From: Nocardia abscessus
GTDB lineage: Bacteria > Actinomycetota > Actinomycetes > Mycobacteriales > Mycobacteriaceae
Reading direction: 5' to 3'
Assembly: GCF_015477775.1 (NCBI RefSeq)
Contig: NZ_JADLQO010000005.1
Coordinates: 1-64,000, forward strand
DNA: 64,000 bases
Made by a program: the position numbers and the translations under genes. The notes under the pieces are model-generated. The model searched no databases. It saw only the letters and a list, made by a program, of their open reading frames with translations, and had not been told where the DNA came from. Shown piece by piece: positions 1 to 8,581 of this stretch; the first letter of the stretch is position 1, and each line of letters begins with the position of its first letter.

Positions 1-87
1 AACCCCAGAAGACGACACTCCAAGATCGGAATGCTCAGCCCCGTAGAGTACGAACAAGCCCACACCCCCACTCACGCAGCCGCGTGA
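1..87 (+). CDS. IS3-family transposase, C-terminal end only (partial)
   Basis: The first 28 codons read in frame 1 to a TGA at 85-87 and give NPRRRHSKIGMLSPVEYEQA followed by a short tail. The pattern N-x-R-R-R-H-S-x-x-G-x-L-x-P-x-E-Y/F is the usual C-terminus of the OrfB (DDE integrase core) of IS3-family elements. The rest of the gene, including the catalytic DDE residues, lies left of the window, so activity cannot be judged. A terminal inverted-repeat-like sequence follows within 40 bases, as expected for the right end of such an element. Confidence 0.72.
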   Translation, partial: NPRRRHSKIGMLSPVEYEQAHTPTHAAA

Positions 88-127
88 GCATCACACCCAA
101 CCCGTCCGGGAAACCGGGGCAACCTCA
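1..127 (+). mobile_element. Right end of an IS3-family insertion sequence
   Basis: The partial OrfB ends at 87. Bases 105-127 read as a G/C-rich end sequence whose reverse complement begins TGAGGTTGCCCCGG and continues TTTCCCGGA. This TGA...CCCCGG...CCCGGA layout is typical of actinobacterial IS3 terminal inverted repeats. The left end and the target duplication are outside the window, so the border at 127 is inferred. Confidence 0.6.
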
Positions 128-227
128 CCCGGCCGAGATACCCATTCGCTCCGGTGACGAGGACGCGCACCACCCGATCTTGTCATCGAGTCGGCCGGTT
201 GCTCGGATCGATACCGAACGGGGCCGC

Positions 228-779
228 ATGTTCGGTGTCGAATTCGGGAAGCATGCTCGCCGCGCCTGGGTTCCGGGGGTGAAGCCTTGGCTAGGGGTTT
301 CGTGGTTGGCTGGGGTGGTGTCGGAGTTCGGCCGGGCGCGGTTGGCCGCGGGGGCGTTGTTCGTTCGCGGCGAAGACGTGTTGCTTGTGCGCAAGACGTA
401 TGGCAATGGCTGGGATCTGCCGGGTGGGTATGTGGAGCCGGGGGAGGCGCCCGCGGCGGCCTGTCGGCGGGAAGTCGGTGAGGAACTCGGGATCGATCGT
501 TTCGCTCGTCGGCTGCTGGTGCACGACTGGGCGCCGAGTGCTGGTGAAGGGGACAAGGTCCTGTACGTCTTCGACTGCGGTGAACTGGGCGCCGATGAGC
601 GAACCATTCGATTGCAGGAGTCGGAACTCGATGCCTGGCAGTGGGTTTCGATCGCCGACATCGATGACTATCTGATACCGCGTTTGGCTCGGCGGGTGCG
701 GCAAGCGCACCTGGCGCACCTCGACGGCTGCCCTCGGTACCTCGAGCACGGTCGTCCGCTGGGGCAGGTCGATCAGTAG
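228..779 (+). CDS. Nudix hydrolase
   Basis: A protein of about 183 residues with a complete Nudix box at residues about 66-88: GGYVEPGE, then REVGEELGI, fitting GX5EX7REUXEEXGU. The Nudix box binds Mg2+ and hydrolyses nucleoside diphosphates linked to another group; the substrate cannot be told from sequence. The frame stays open back to 84 through the end of the IS element, but the ATG at 228 is the first start outside the IS end. Residues before about 40 (FGKHARRAW, then WLAGVVSEFGRARLAAG) look like the normal lead-in to the domain. The IS end lies about 100 bases upstream and could have removed the native promoter. Confidence 0.8.
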   Translation: MFGVEFGKHARRAWVPGVKPWLGVSWLAGVVSEFGRARLAAGALFVRGEDVLLVRKTYGNGWDLPGGYVEPGEAPAAACRREVGEELGIDRFARRLLVHDWAPSAGEGDKVLYVFDCGELGADERTIRLQESELDAWQWVSIADIDDYLIPRLARRVRQAHLAHLDGCPRYLEHGRPLGQVDQ

Positions 780-822
780 AGCGGTGCGCCGCGTCCGAAC
801 GGACGGCAGCTCGGGCTTGCGT

Positions 823-832
823 TATACGTATA
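823..832. promoter_or_regulatory. Palindrome upstream of the EXLDI-MMPL pair
   Basis: TATACGTATA is a perfect 10-base palindrome in an A/T-rich patch of an otherwise G/C-rich 188-base gap. It lies 136 bases before the start at 968. It could be an operator or part of a promoter; no regulator gene adjoins it. Confidence 0.3.
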
Positions 833-967
833 CATCTACTTATAGTGAGACGTCGGTCCGGATGTTCTGGGAACATTGATTCCGCAGCTGGAGAGCCGGA
901 TTCGGAGCGGGCCGGTCCACGGTAGACGCATGCCTGGATGCGCACTGATCTATGAAACGGGGAAACC

Positions 968-1435
968 ATGACTACCGATCCGGACAAGGGCACCGCCGAC
1001 CAGTCGGCCGGCGGCGTCGCTCTCGTGAAGGAATCCGCCGCGCCGGGTGAGGCGGGCGACCTCCGCCAGATCGTGTTGCGGGTGGGGCCGGGCGGCGGGC
1101 GCAAGCAGCGCTTCTCCGGCAGGCTGCTCGGCGAATCCCGCGAGTACAGCAAGGTCGGGATGACTGTGCTGCGGGTCTATGTGAGCCGCAAAGGCAAGTT
1201 CGTGGTGCACCGGCACGAGATGACCTGGCGCGAAATGTCCGTCGCGATCGACTGGACCGAATGGAAGAATTGGCGCGAACTGCTGGGGGTCGGCAGCGGC
1301 GAGCGCGAGTGGGGTGACTACACGGTGGAGATCGTGGACGAGCCCGCCGAACTGCGAGGCCGGATTCCGGAGCACATCTACCGAACGGCCGTCGACGTGG
1401 CCGAGAACCCGACCTCGCAAGACCTGCCGATCTGA
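968..1435 (+). CDS. EXLDI-family protein
   Basis: A 155-residue protein. The core (IVLRVGPGGGRKQRFSG, RLLGE, a KGKFVVHRHE strand, W-rich WTEWKNWRELLG) and a C-terminus that ends DLPI after an acidic/polar run match the actinobacterial EXLDI family, whose members typically end in E-x-L-D-I. The last residues here deviate (QDLPI). The short DNA-binding-like N-terminus seen in some relatives is replaced by a charged, probably disordered 30-residue segment. The function of the family is unknown. The gene is 38 bases upstream of the MMPL transporter on the same strand, with no terminator between, so the two are probably cotranscribed. The start has GGGGAAA a few bases upstream. Confidence 0.6.
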   Translation: MTTDPDKGTADQSAGGVALVKESAAPGEAGDLRQIVLRVGPGGGRKQRFSGRLLGESREYSKVGMTVLRVYVSRKGKFVVHRHEMTWREMSVAIDWTEWKNWRELLGVGSGEREWGDYTVEIVDEPAELRGRIPEHIYRTAVDVAENPTSQDLPI

Positions 1436-1473
1436 CCGCGCTTTCTCGAAATCCGGAAAGGATTTATTCGCAC

Positions 1474-3624
1474 ATGTTCGCACGACTGGGGGCCGTGGTC
1501 GTCCACAATCCGTGGAAGGTGATCGGCCTGTGGGTGCTGCTCGCCATCGCGGTGGTGGCCTCGGCGCCGGAACTGAAATCAACGACCGACCAATCCGCTT
1601 TCCTTCCTTCACATTACGAGTCGATTCAAGCGTTGGAGTTGCAGCAGAAAGCGTTCCCGGAGAGTTCCGCCCCCGCGGCGATCATCGTGTTCGCCCGGGC
1701 GGACGGCAGTCCGTTGACCGAGGCGGACGCGGCTTCGGTCGTCTCGATCGGCAACGACCTGCGCAACGCGCAGGTCAAGGACGTCACCGGGATGCAACCG
1801 ACGCCGCCGTCGGAGAACCGCCTGATCCAGATCATCGCGGTGCAGATGACGAAGGTGACGAGTCCGAACGACACCACGCAGGGCGACGCCGTCAAGGCGC
1901 TGCGCACGCAACTGAAGGAACGCGTCGCGGACACCGATCTGAAGGCGGGCATCACCGGTCAGGCGGCGCAGGTGCTGGACCAGACGGAATCCAGCGAGAA
2001 GGGCATGGCCATCATCGGCGTCGCCACCATCGTGCTGATCCTCGTGCTGTTGCTGGTCATCTTCCGCAGCCCGGTGATCGCGTTGCTGCCGATCGTCGTG
2101 ATCGGCGCGGTCTCCACCATGGTCGGCGGATTGATCGCCATGATGGCCAAGGCCTTCGACCTGCAGATCGACTCCTCGGTCAATGCCATCCTGGTGGTGG
2201 TGCTGTTCGGTGTCGGCACCGACTACATCCTGTTCCTGATGTTCCGCTACCGCGAGCGGTTGCGTGCGGGCGAGGACTCGAAGACCGCCATGGTCAGCGC
2301 TGTCACCCGGGTCGGTGAGGCGATCACGTCCGCGGCCGGTGCGGTGATCATCGCGTTCATGGCCCTGTTGCTCTCCACGCTCGGCATGTTTCGCGCTCTG
2401 GGTCCGGCGCTGGCGATCGCGGTGGGCGTCGCGCTGGTGGCCGGGCTGACGCTGGTGCCCGCGGTGGTCTCGCTGTTGGGTACCAAGGTGTTCTGGCCGT
2501 CCAAGGCGTGGCGCGCCGAGCCGAAGGGCGCGCGGTTCGCCGCGGCGGGCAACGCGCTGGGCCGACGGCCCGGTGTCTTCGCCGTGGCCTCCGGCGGTGT
2601 GCTGCTGGTGCTGGGGATCTTCGCCTTCGGTTTCCACCCGACGTTCGATCTCAGCTCCGGATCGACCTCTGAGGCGTCGGAATCCGTCGTCTACAGCAAG
2701 GAACTGGTCAAGGGCATGCCCGCCGGGACCACCCAGCCTTCGGATGTCCTGTTGCGGTCCGACGGTGCGTTGACCGCCGAGCAGCTCACCGCTTACCGCA
2801 ACGCGCTGGCCGGTGTACCCGGTGTCGGGCAGGTGGCCGAGCCGAAGTTGTCCGCGGACAAGACGATCGCCGACTTCGCGGTGACGCTCGACGCCGCGCC
2901 GGAGTCGGACGCCGCGCTGGACACGGTCAAGGGACCACTGCGCGATGTCGCGCACTCGGCCGCGCCTGCCGGTACGACGGCCGCCGTCGGTGGCCTGACC
3001 TCGGTGTTCGTCGACTTCCAGGACGCTATGGCGCGCGACTACGCGATCGTGTTCCCGGTCGCGGCGATCCTGATCATGATCGTGCTCGGCTTGCTGCTGC
3101 GCAGTCTGGTCGCACCGTGGTACCTGATGGCGTCGGTGTTTCTCGGATTCGCCGCCACGCTGGGCGCCGCGGTGCTGGTGTTCCAGCACTTCCAGGGCGA
3201 GTCCGGGCTGATCTTCACGCTGCCGGTGATCATGTACCTGTTCGTGGTCGCGCTGGGCACCGACTACAACATCCTCATGGTCGCCCGGCTCCGGGAAGAA
3301 GCCCGCGAAGGCAACGAGCCGAAACAAGCGGCGGCGCTGGCCCTGCGGCACACCGGACCCACCATCGCGGCGGCCGGGGTGATCCTGGCGGGAACGTTCG
3401 CGTCGATGATGCTGGCGGGCAACAATGTTCTCGCGCAGATGGGTTTCGCCATCTCGGTGGGCATCGCGATCGCGGCCTTCGTCATGGCGATGTTCTTCAC
3501 GCCCGCACTCACCGCGATCATCGGGCACAAGGCGTGGTGGCCGGGTCACGGTGACCAGAAGCCCGCTGGTTCGGGACCGGACGCCGTCGTCGGGACCGCC
3601 GCCGTGGAGAGCCGAACGGGATAG
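1474..3624 (+). CDS. MMPL-family RND transporter
   Basis: A 716-residue inner-membrane protein with the two-fold repeat of the RND/MMPL family. Each half starts with one membrane helix and a periplasmic loop, then a five-helix block. The proton-relay type motif G-T-D-Y appears in both halves: GTDYILFLMFRYRE near residue 248 and GTDYNILMVARLREE near residue 595. The length is at the short end for MmpL proteins, which fits the drug/lipid-export subgroup without a large C-terminal domain. Substrate unknown; mycobacterial relatives move lipids, siderophores or drugs. The gene is probably cotranscribed with the EXLDI gene just upstream and ends at a strong hairpin terminator. Confidence 0.88.
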   Translation: MFARLGAVVVHNPWKVIGLWVLLAIAVVASAPELKSTTDQSAFLPSHYESIQALELQQKAFPESSAPAAIIVFARADGSPLTEADAASVVSIGNDLRNAQVKDVTGMQPTPPSENRLIQIIAVQMTKVTSPNDTTQGDAVKALRTQLKERVADTDLKAGITGQAAQVLDQTESSEKGMAIIGVATIVLILVLLLVIFRSPVIALLPIVVIGAVSTMVGGLIAMMAKAFDLQIDSSVNAILVVVLFGVGTDYILFLMFRYRERLRAGEDSKTAMVSAVTRVGEAITSAAGAVIIAFMALLLSTLGMFRALGPALAIAVGVALVAGLTLVPAVVSLLGTKVFWPSKAWRAEPKGARFAAAGNALGRRPGVFAVASGGVLLVLGIFAFGFHPTFDLSSGSTSEASESVVYSKELVKGMPAGTTQPSDVLLRSDGALTAEQLTAYRNALAGVPGVGQVAEPKLSADKTIADFAVTLDAAPESDAALDTVKGPLRDVAHSAAPAGTTAAVGGLTSVFVDFQDAMARDYAIVFPVAAILIMIVLGLLLRSLVAPWYLMASVFLGFAATLGAAVLVFQHFQGESGLIFTLPVIMYLFVVALGTDYNILMVARLREEAREGNEPKQAAALALRHTGPTIAAAGVILAGTFASMMLAGNNVLAQMGFAISVGIAIAAFVMAMFFTPALTAIIGHKAWWPGHGDQKPAGSGPDAVVGTAAVESRTG

Positions 3625-3671
3625 GAGCCGCTGAACACCGGCGATCGACGTGGTCGAGTAGACCGGAACAG

Positions 3672-3709
3672 AGCTGTGCACCCGGAATTGCCGGGTGCAC
3701 AGCTTTTTC
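3672..3709 (+). terminator. Rho-independent terminator after the MMPL gene
   Basis: A perfect 14-base stem (AGCTGTGCACCCGG, 3672-3685, pairing with 3691-3704) with a 5-base loop is followed by a T run. It lies 48 bases after the MMPL stop codon. Confidence 0.85.
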
Positions 3710-3756
3710 GGGCGAGGAACGGTGCGTGTCCTCGGATCGCCGGATAGCGTTGATCC

Positions 3757-4014
3757 ATGGAGTATCTGCTCTGCGCAGTGGTCGTCGCGCTTATCGTCTT
3801 GGGGATTGTCCGCATTTCCGGTAGCCGCCCGAGTAGCGCACAGCAGCGACGACGCCCGAGTAGCGCACAGCAGCGACGACGCCCGAGTAGCGCACAGCAA
3901 CGACGACGTCGTGGACGCGGGTGGAGTGCGGGGGACCGCGGCGGTAATTCCGGTAGTGACTCCGGTAGTGGTTGTGGGGGTGGGGGAAGTAGCTGTGGAG
4001 GCGGGAGCAGCTGA
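3757..4014 (+). CDS. Small membrane-anchored protein with internal repeats
   Basis: An 85-residue frame. Residues 1-20 form one hydrophobic helix (MEYLLCAVVVALIVLGIVRI), followed by three copies of PSSAQQRRR and a Gly/Ser/Cys-rich tail ending CGGGSS. The design of one TM helix, basic repeat and Gly/Cys-rich tail is seen in small actinobacterial surface proteins, but I do not recognise the family. The three repeats are 27-base DNA repeats, so copy number may vary. No strong ribosome-binding site is visible; the start is chosen because the hydrophobic segment begins there. Confidence 0.5.
   Translation: MEYLLCAVVVALIVLGIVRISGSRPSSAQQRRRPSSAQQRRRPSSAQQRRRRGRGWSAGDRGGNSGSDSGSGCGGGGSSCGGGSS
3826..3906 (+). 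repeat. Three tandem 27-base repeats
   Basis: Three head-to-tail copies of a 27-base unit beginning CGCCCGAGTAGCGCACAGC, at 3826-3852, 3853-3879 and 3880-3906. The third copy differs by one base. The unit keeps the frame of the small membrane protein. Confidence 0.95.
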
Positions 4015-4223
4015 GAGACCGGCGCCTTCGGTAGGCATGCTGCGTGACCTCGCGAGTGAACCGTGCCGCCGCCGCCGAGCACCCGGTCGGTTGTTCGCGC
4101 CGTCGTTGCCGCGGAGCCGGATTCGCCGACGGAGCGCGCAGCTGTCACGGCTGCGCACCGCAGCCGTCGGAGGTTCGCCGGCGACTTCAGCGCGCCGAAG
4201 AGGGCCGACGGACGCGGTCGCGC

Positions 4224-7200
4224 TCAGCCGATGACCGCGTAGGGGCGATGAACCTTGATCGCCGAGTCCAGCACACGAGTGACCGCGGAGCGGGAGACGC
4301 CGAGCTCGTTCGCGATGGCAGGGGTGGAACCGCCCTGGTCGGCGAGCGTGAGAATCTCTCTGACCTCCTCGATCGGCAGGGTGGACAGACGTCGGCCGGT
4401 GATGGCCCGTGCTATCGCGGAGATCTCGTCGTCGTCGGTGGCCGCTTCCTCGGGCTCGGCGGGAAACTCGTCGTCCTCGTCGTCTTCCGCGTCGAGGATC
4501 GGCAGCGCTTCGGTGCGCAGGGGGGCTTGCTCGAGCGCGAGTTGTTCGCTCTCCGCGTCGGCGGAGCGGTCGTTCTGCTCGGCGGACAGCGACTTTCCGC
4601 GTTGCGCCGCGCGCGGGGCGGTGGCGTTCGGGTTCACCTGCGCAGCCGTGTCGGTGGTCGCCGGCATGGGATCCGCGGCACCGGAGCCGGGGTGCCGGGC
4701 GGCGTCGTTGCCCCGAAGCGGGCGTTCGCCTCTCTCGAAATTCGCCTGCGGTGCCGCATTGCCAGCCTGTGCCACGGGCCGCTCGTCGAATTCGAATCCC
4801 TCGTGCAGGTCGTCGAGCGAGATCTGCTGTGGCGCGGATGGCCGGGCGGGGTCGAGGCGCGGCTTGGGGTCGATGGACGCGGGCGCTTCCGCTCGGCCGA
4901 GCGCTGCTCGCTCCGCGTCCGCCGGGAAAGGTTGTGCGGGTTCGGCCGGTCGGGTCATGGGTTCGGCGGCGACATCCGGGACGGGATCGGCGAAGGACGC
5001 GATCAGATGATTCGGTGCCGGAGTCGATACTTCCTGACCGCTGCCGACAGACGGATCCTGGCTTCCGTCCGCAGCGCGGTTGTCTGTCCGATTTTCGGCG
5101 CCGGGCGCAACGCTGTGGCTCGTGACCGGAAGGGCCTGCGCGTCGATGTCGGTGGTGATCTCGGCGGTGTGGCCGTTGGTGGCGCGCACAGTGGTGTGCC
5201 CGTGGTGTCCAGTTCTGGTGCGGCTTACGAGCGGGCCGTCGGTGCTGGGAACATTGCCGCCCTGCAAAGCGTGAGCGTCGCCGGTCGGGGAGGAGTCGAC
5301 GGCCTGCACACCGGTGGTCGGGCGCACGCTGTGCCCGTCGATCTGGAGGGAGTGTGCGTCGCCATCGACGTCATGGCCGTTAGTGGCTGGCTGAACGGTG
5401 CCGACCCGCCCAAGGTGTTCGTCGCCGGGGCCGGATGCGCGCGGGCCGTTGGCGCTCGAGACACTATCCACCTGGCGATGGGGGGCGTCGCCGTTCGCGG
5501 AGGAATCAGTGGTGGGGCCATCCGTGATCGGGGGCGCGGTGTGTCCGTTGGTCTGCGGGGAGTGCGTGTTGCCGTTGGCTGGGGTTTCGTTGGTGTGGCC
5601 GTTGGCGGTTGGGCGCAGGGTGTGCCCGTTGGCTTGGGCAGGGTGTGCGTTGCCGTTGGTCGGTGTCTTGTTGGTGTGGCTGGTGGTGGTTGGGTGGAGG
5701 GTGTGCCCGTTGGTTTGAGCAGGGTGTGCGTTGCCGTTGGTCGGTGTCTTGTTGGTGTGGCTGGTGGTGCTTGGGCGCAGGGTGTGCCCGTTGGTTTGAG
5801 CGGGGTGTGCGTTGCCGTTGGTGGGGGTCTTGACGGTGTGGCCGTTGGTGGTGGGACGCACGATGTGCCCGTTGGCCTGGAGAGGATGGGCGTGGACGTT
5901 GGGCGGGGTGTGGCCGTTGATGGCCGGACGCCCGTTATTTCCGTTGGTCGGCGGGTGGTACGCGTTGCCGTTGGCAGCGGCCCTGGTGGTCCTTCCGTCG
6001 ACCGGCAGGACGGCGTGGCCGTTCACCGAGACGTCGTAGGTATGGCCGTCGACGGTGGGTTCGACCGGGTAACCGTTCGGGGCCTGCGGAAATGCGGCAT
6101 CGTTCGGATGGGTTTCGACCGCATGACCGTCGGTGAACCGCTCCGCCGGGCCTGAAGTGGTGTAGCGGGCGTGCACTTCGGCACTTTCAGGGTTCGCCGC
6201 CTCGACCGGATCGTGATCGAGCACGGACCGATCCAAGGGATGACCACCGACCGGCGCGGTGACGGCATGGCCGTTGATCGGCGAATCGATGGCGTGACCG
6301 TTGATCGCCGACGGCTCTGCGTGGTAGGTGCGCGGCGTAACAGGCGTGTTCGAGCCGGCGGACTGGTTGCCCCGGACCTCGCGGAGACCGGCCGGGGAGG
6401 CGTGCTCCGGCTCGCGGCCACTGTTCAGGGGCGCGGTGCTGATCTCTTCTTCCCAATGAAATCGGCCACCGTTCGCCGCCGTGCCCGCTCCCTCGAGCGA
6501 GTGATGATCACCGCCATCCGGCATGCCCGAGGTACGTCGCGCGTCGATCCGGATCGCCTGCGGATCGCGATCGATCACCGGCGCGCCGTCGATCAGCACC
6601 GCGTACCGCGCCGAGACCCAGGCGTGCAGCCAGATCACCACGCCGACCATCACCGGCGCGATCGCGTACTCGACGGTGCGGCCGAGATCGCCCGCGGCCA
6701 GATGCGGTCCGGTGTTCAGCGCGACGGTGGTGCCGAGCAGTGCCGCCTCGAAGAAGATCACCTTGCCGCGTGCCAGCTCCCGGCCCCACCTGGCGGCCGT
6801 CGTCGCCGCGACCATGATGGTGATGATCGGGATCGAGATCATCGCCTCGATGCCGTAGCTCAACCAGTACAGCGGATCCGACATGTCGCCGCTGGGCACC
6901 AGATTGTGCTGCACATTGACCCCGGCCCACACCATGCCGAGCACGACGACGGCGATCAAGGCCCGTGACGACCACTCCGCCCTCCGGTAGAGCTGCGCCA
7001 GCCGCGCGTCCGCGCTGGACACCCGCCGCCGCGCCGCCAGGGCGCGCCGATGCCAGCGGGCGTCGGCGTCGTCGGAACGGCGCAACGCGGCCGCCGATTT
7101 GCGATCCCGCTGCTCGGCGGCCAGTTCCGCCTCGACCTCCCGGCGCCGCTGCTTGCGTCGCTGCGCGCGAATCCATTCCGCCAGTTCGCGCTCCGCTGCG

Positions 7201-7328
7201 ATCTCGCGTTCGGAGAGCACCTGCAACAGCGCGGGATCCAGCTGCAGGGGCAATTTGCCGCGCGCGGTCTCGACTTGCTGTGCCAGCGCGGCAATCTCGG
7301 AACTACCGTTCGACAGTTCGTCGGGCAT
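4224..7328 (-). CDS. Large membrane protein with NGH repeats and C-terminal helix-turn-helix
   Basis: A 1034-residue protein of four parts. Residues 1-115 are charged and helical, probably coiled coil. Residues about 121-242 hold roughly four membrane helices (RALIAVVVLGMVWAG, then AMISIPIITIMVAA, then a stretch ending near WLHAWVSARYAV), resembling the membrane part of SpdB/DUF2637-type actinobacterial transfer proteins. Residues about 340-620 are low-complexity and rich in NGH/NGN, including five 27-residue repeats. The last 60 residues look like a helix-turn-helix (EEVREILTLADQGGSTPAIA, then ELGVSRSAVTRVL). A membrane anchor joined to a DNA-binding end through a long repeat linker suggests a DNA-tethering role, possibly related to plasmid spread or conjugation. 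This is inference; no transfer ATPase or integrase adjoins the gene. Confidence 0.7.
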   Translation of the reverse strand: MPDELSNGSSEIAALAQQVETARGKLPLQLDPALLQVLSEREIAAERELAEWIRAQRRKQRRREVEAELAAEQRDRKSAAALRRSDDADARWHRRALAARRRVSSADARLAQLYRRAEWSSRALIAVVVLGMVWAGVNVQHNLVPSGDMSDPLYWLSYGIEAMISIPIITIMVAATTAARWGRELARGKVIFFEAALLGTTVALNTGPHLAAGDLGRTVEYAIAPVMVGVVIWLHAWVSARYAVLIDGAPVIDRDPQAIRIDARRTSGMPDGGDHHSLEGAGTAANGGRFHWEEEISTAPLNSGREPEHASPAGLREVRGNQSAGSNTPVTPRTYHAEPSAINGHAIDSPINGHAVTAPVGGHPLDRSVLDHDPVEAANPESAEVHARYTTSGPAERFTDGHAVETHPNDAAFPQAPNGYPVEPTVDGHTYDVSVNGHAVLPVDGRTTRAAANGNAYHPPTNGNNGRPAINGHTPPNVHAHPLQANGHIVRPTTNGHTVKTPTNGNAHPAQTNGHTLRPSTTSHTNKTPTNGNAHPAQTNGHTLHPTTTSHTNKTPTNGNAHPAQANGHTLRPTANGHTNETPANGNTHSPQTNGHTAPPITDGPTTDSSANGDAPHRQVDSVSSANGPRASGPGDEHLGRVGTVQPATNGHDVDGDAHSLQIDGHSVRPTTGVQAVDSSPTGDAHALQGGNVPSTDGPLVSRTRTGHHGHTTVRATNGHTAEITTDIDAQALPVTSHSVAPGAENRTDNRAADGSQDPSVGSGQEVSTPAPNHLIASFADPVPDVAAEPMTRPAEPAQPFPADAERAALGRAEAPASIDPKPRLDPARPSAPQQISLDDLHEGFEFDERPVAQAGNAAPQANFERGERPLRGNDAARHPGSGAADPMPATTDTAAQVNPNATAPRAAQRGKSLSAEQNDRSADAESEQLALEQAPLRTEALPILDAEDDEDDEFPAEPEEAATDDDEISAIARAITGRRLSTLPIEEVREILTLADQGGSTPAIANELGVSRSAVTRVLDSAIKVHRPYAVIG
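5472..5876 (-). repeat. Five 81-base coding repeats in the NGH linker
   Basis: Residues 485-619 of the large protein consist of five 27-residue units, each starting (A/T)NGH. Units 1-4 contain K/E-TP(T/A)NGN near the middle and end PAQ or SPQ; the fifth has diverged. At DNA level these are degenerate 81-base tandem repeats. Looser NGH copies extend to residue about 342. Confidence 0.9.
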
Positions 7329-7655
7329 CGGCGAGCCTTCCCAGGAGCAGGTGTCATGTCGGGTGGTGGAGACATGAGTGCTCGAACATATGTGTGATCG
7401 GAGTGAGACTAAACCGACCTCTGTCCGTGGTCAATGTCGCGGAGAGGTGACCGACGGCGACACGCCGAGCTGCCGAAAACTGCGGTGTTGCTCGATTATC
7501 CGGATGAGCGGCCATTTCGTCGGCGCTACCGCGTGTCGAAACTGCGTTCGAATTCCTACCGCGCCATTGGCTGACTTTCGCCGCTTCGGGCACCGTCTGT
7601 CATGGAAGCCGACGTGGACCCGATTTGTCCGTCGCGCATCCGGCCGTCGCCAGAA
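7329..7655. other. Intergenic stretch, no gene seen
   Basis: Between the large membrane protein and the CPBP protease, both on the minus strand. No frame here has coding character, and I see no tRNA or clear hairpin. The part nearest 7328 should hold the promoter of the large gene and is more A/T-rich (around 7380-7430). Confidence 0.5.
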
Positions 7656-8399
7656 TCAGGCGAACGTGGTGTGCCAAACCAGGGCGGCCGCCAACGCGCC
7701 CGCGCCGTTGACCGACCAGTGCAGGGCGATCGGGGCGAGCAGACTGCCGCTGCGTTGGCGCAGCCAAGTGAACACCACGCCCGCCGCGGCCGTCGCTACG
7801 ACGGCGAGCAGGATCCCGATGATCTGGCCGGCGACGCCGCCGCCGACGATGCCGCTCAAGCCGCGGTTGCCCGAGGTGAGGCCGAAGGAGGACGCGATAT
7901 GCCAGAGACCGAACAGCATGGAGCCCGCCGCGAAGACGCCGCGAGCACCGTAGACGCGGTGGAGTGTGCCGTGCAGCACGCCACGGAAAGCCAGTTCCTC
8001 GGGAATCGCTGTTTGCAGCGGGATAACGATCATCGAGGCGATCATTGCGCCGGAGATGGTCGCGTAGCGATCGGCCAGGAAGAACGGCCGGGTCAGCGGT
8101 AATGCCGCCCCGATCGCCACCACCGTGAGGACCAGCACCACCGCGCCGAGCGCGTAGAGCGAACCGCGCCGCCAGTGCCGGGGCGAGAGGCCCAGCTCCG
8201 ACCACCCCAGGCCGCGCTTGCGCATCAGCGCGAGCAGCGCGATCGCCGCGACCGGCACCGTCACGATGCTCGCCCACGCGGTGGTGAAGTGCGCGATCAG
8301 ATTGGTGCCCGCCAGGACCATCACTACGACGGCGACGTCGATGTGGGCCCGCCTTCTGTGCCGTAGCTGAGGTGTTGCTGCTAGGTCCGGTTCAGTCAT
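7656..8399 (-). CDS. CPBP-family intramembrane glutamic protease
   Basis: A 247-residue protein with about seven to eight hydrophobic segments and the three conserved motifs of the CPBP (CAAX/Abi, Rce1-like) family: PEELAFRGVL (EExxxR) near residue 135, FGLWH near residue 164, and HWSVN near residue 227. These carry the catalytic Glu and His/Asn residues inside the membrane. Bacterial members are linked to bacteriocin self-immunity or membrane-protein processing; the substrate is unknown. The gene appears monocistronic. Confidence 0.85.
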   Translation of the reverse strand: MTEPDLAATPQLRHRRRAHIDVAVVVMVLAGTNLIAHFTTAWASIVTVPVAAIALLALMRKRGLGWSELGLSPRHWRRGSLYALGAVVLVLTVVAIGAALPLTRPFFLADRYATISGAMIASMIVIPLQTAIPEELAFRGVLHGTLHRVYGARGVFAAGSMLFGLWHIASSFGLTSGNRGLSGIVGGGVAGQIIGILLAVVATAAAGVVFTWLRQRSGSLLAPIALHWSVNGAGALAAALVWHTTFA

Positions 8400-8581
8400 C
8401 TCGGATCAGTGTACGGATCTGCAACAGGTTCGCTAGCCGCCAGGGGTCGACTGATGGATAGGTCAATTGAACCCCTCCGGTGTCAGTTTGCCGAGGTGGG
8501 AGCCCTGCGCGAGCACGGCAACGCGTCGCGGGTCGGCGCCCCGGAGTCGCGAAAGCTGAGCCGGGGTGCTGCTCAGTGCCG

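Noticed and set aside
84..227. N-terminal extension of the Nudix protein through the IS end
   Set aside because: It would overlap the transposase stop and the terminal repeat and adds only Pro/Ser/Arg-rich residues.
3826..3906. Possible CRISPR-like array
   Set aside because: Units are directly adjacent with no spacers and keep a coding frame; no cas genes are near.
5472..5876. Possible CRISPR or satellite array
   Set aside because: These are degenerate 81-base coding repeats without spacers inside a long open frame.
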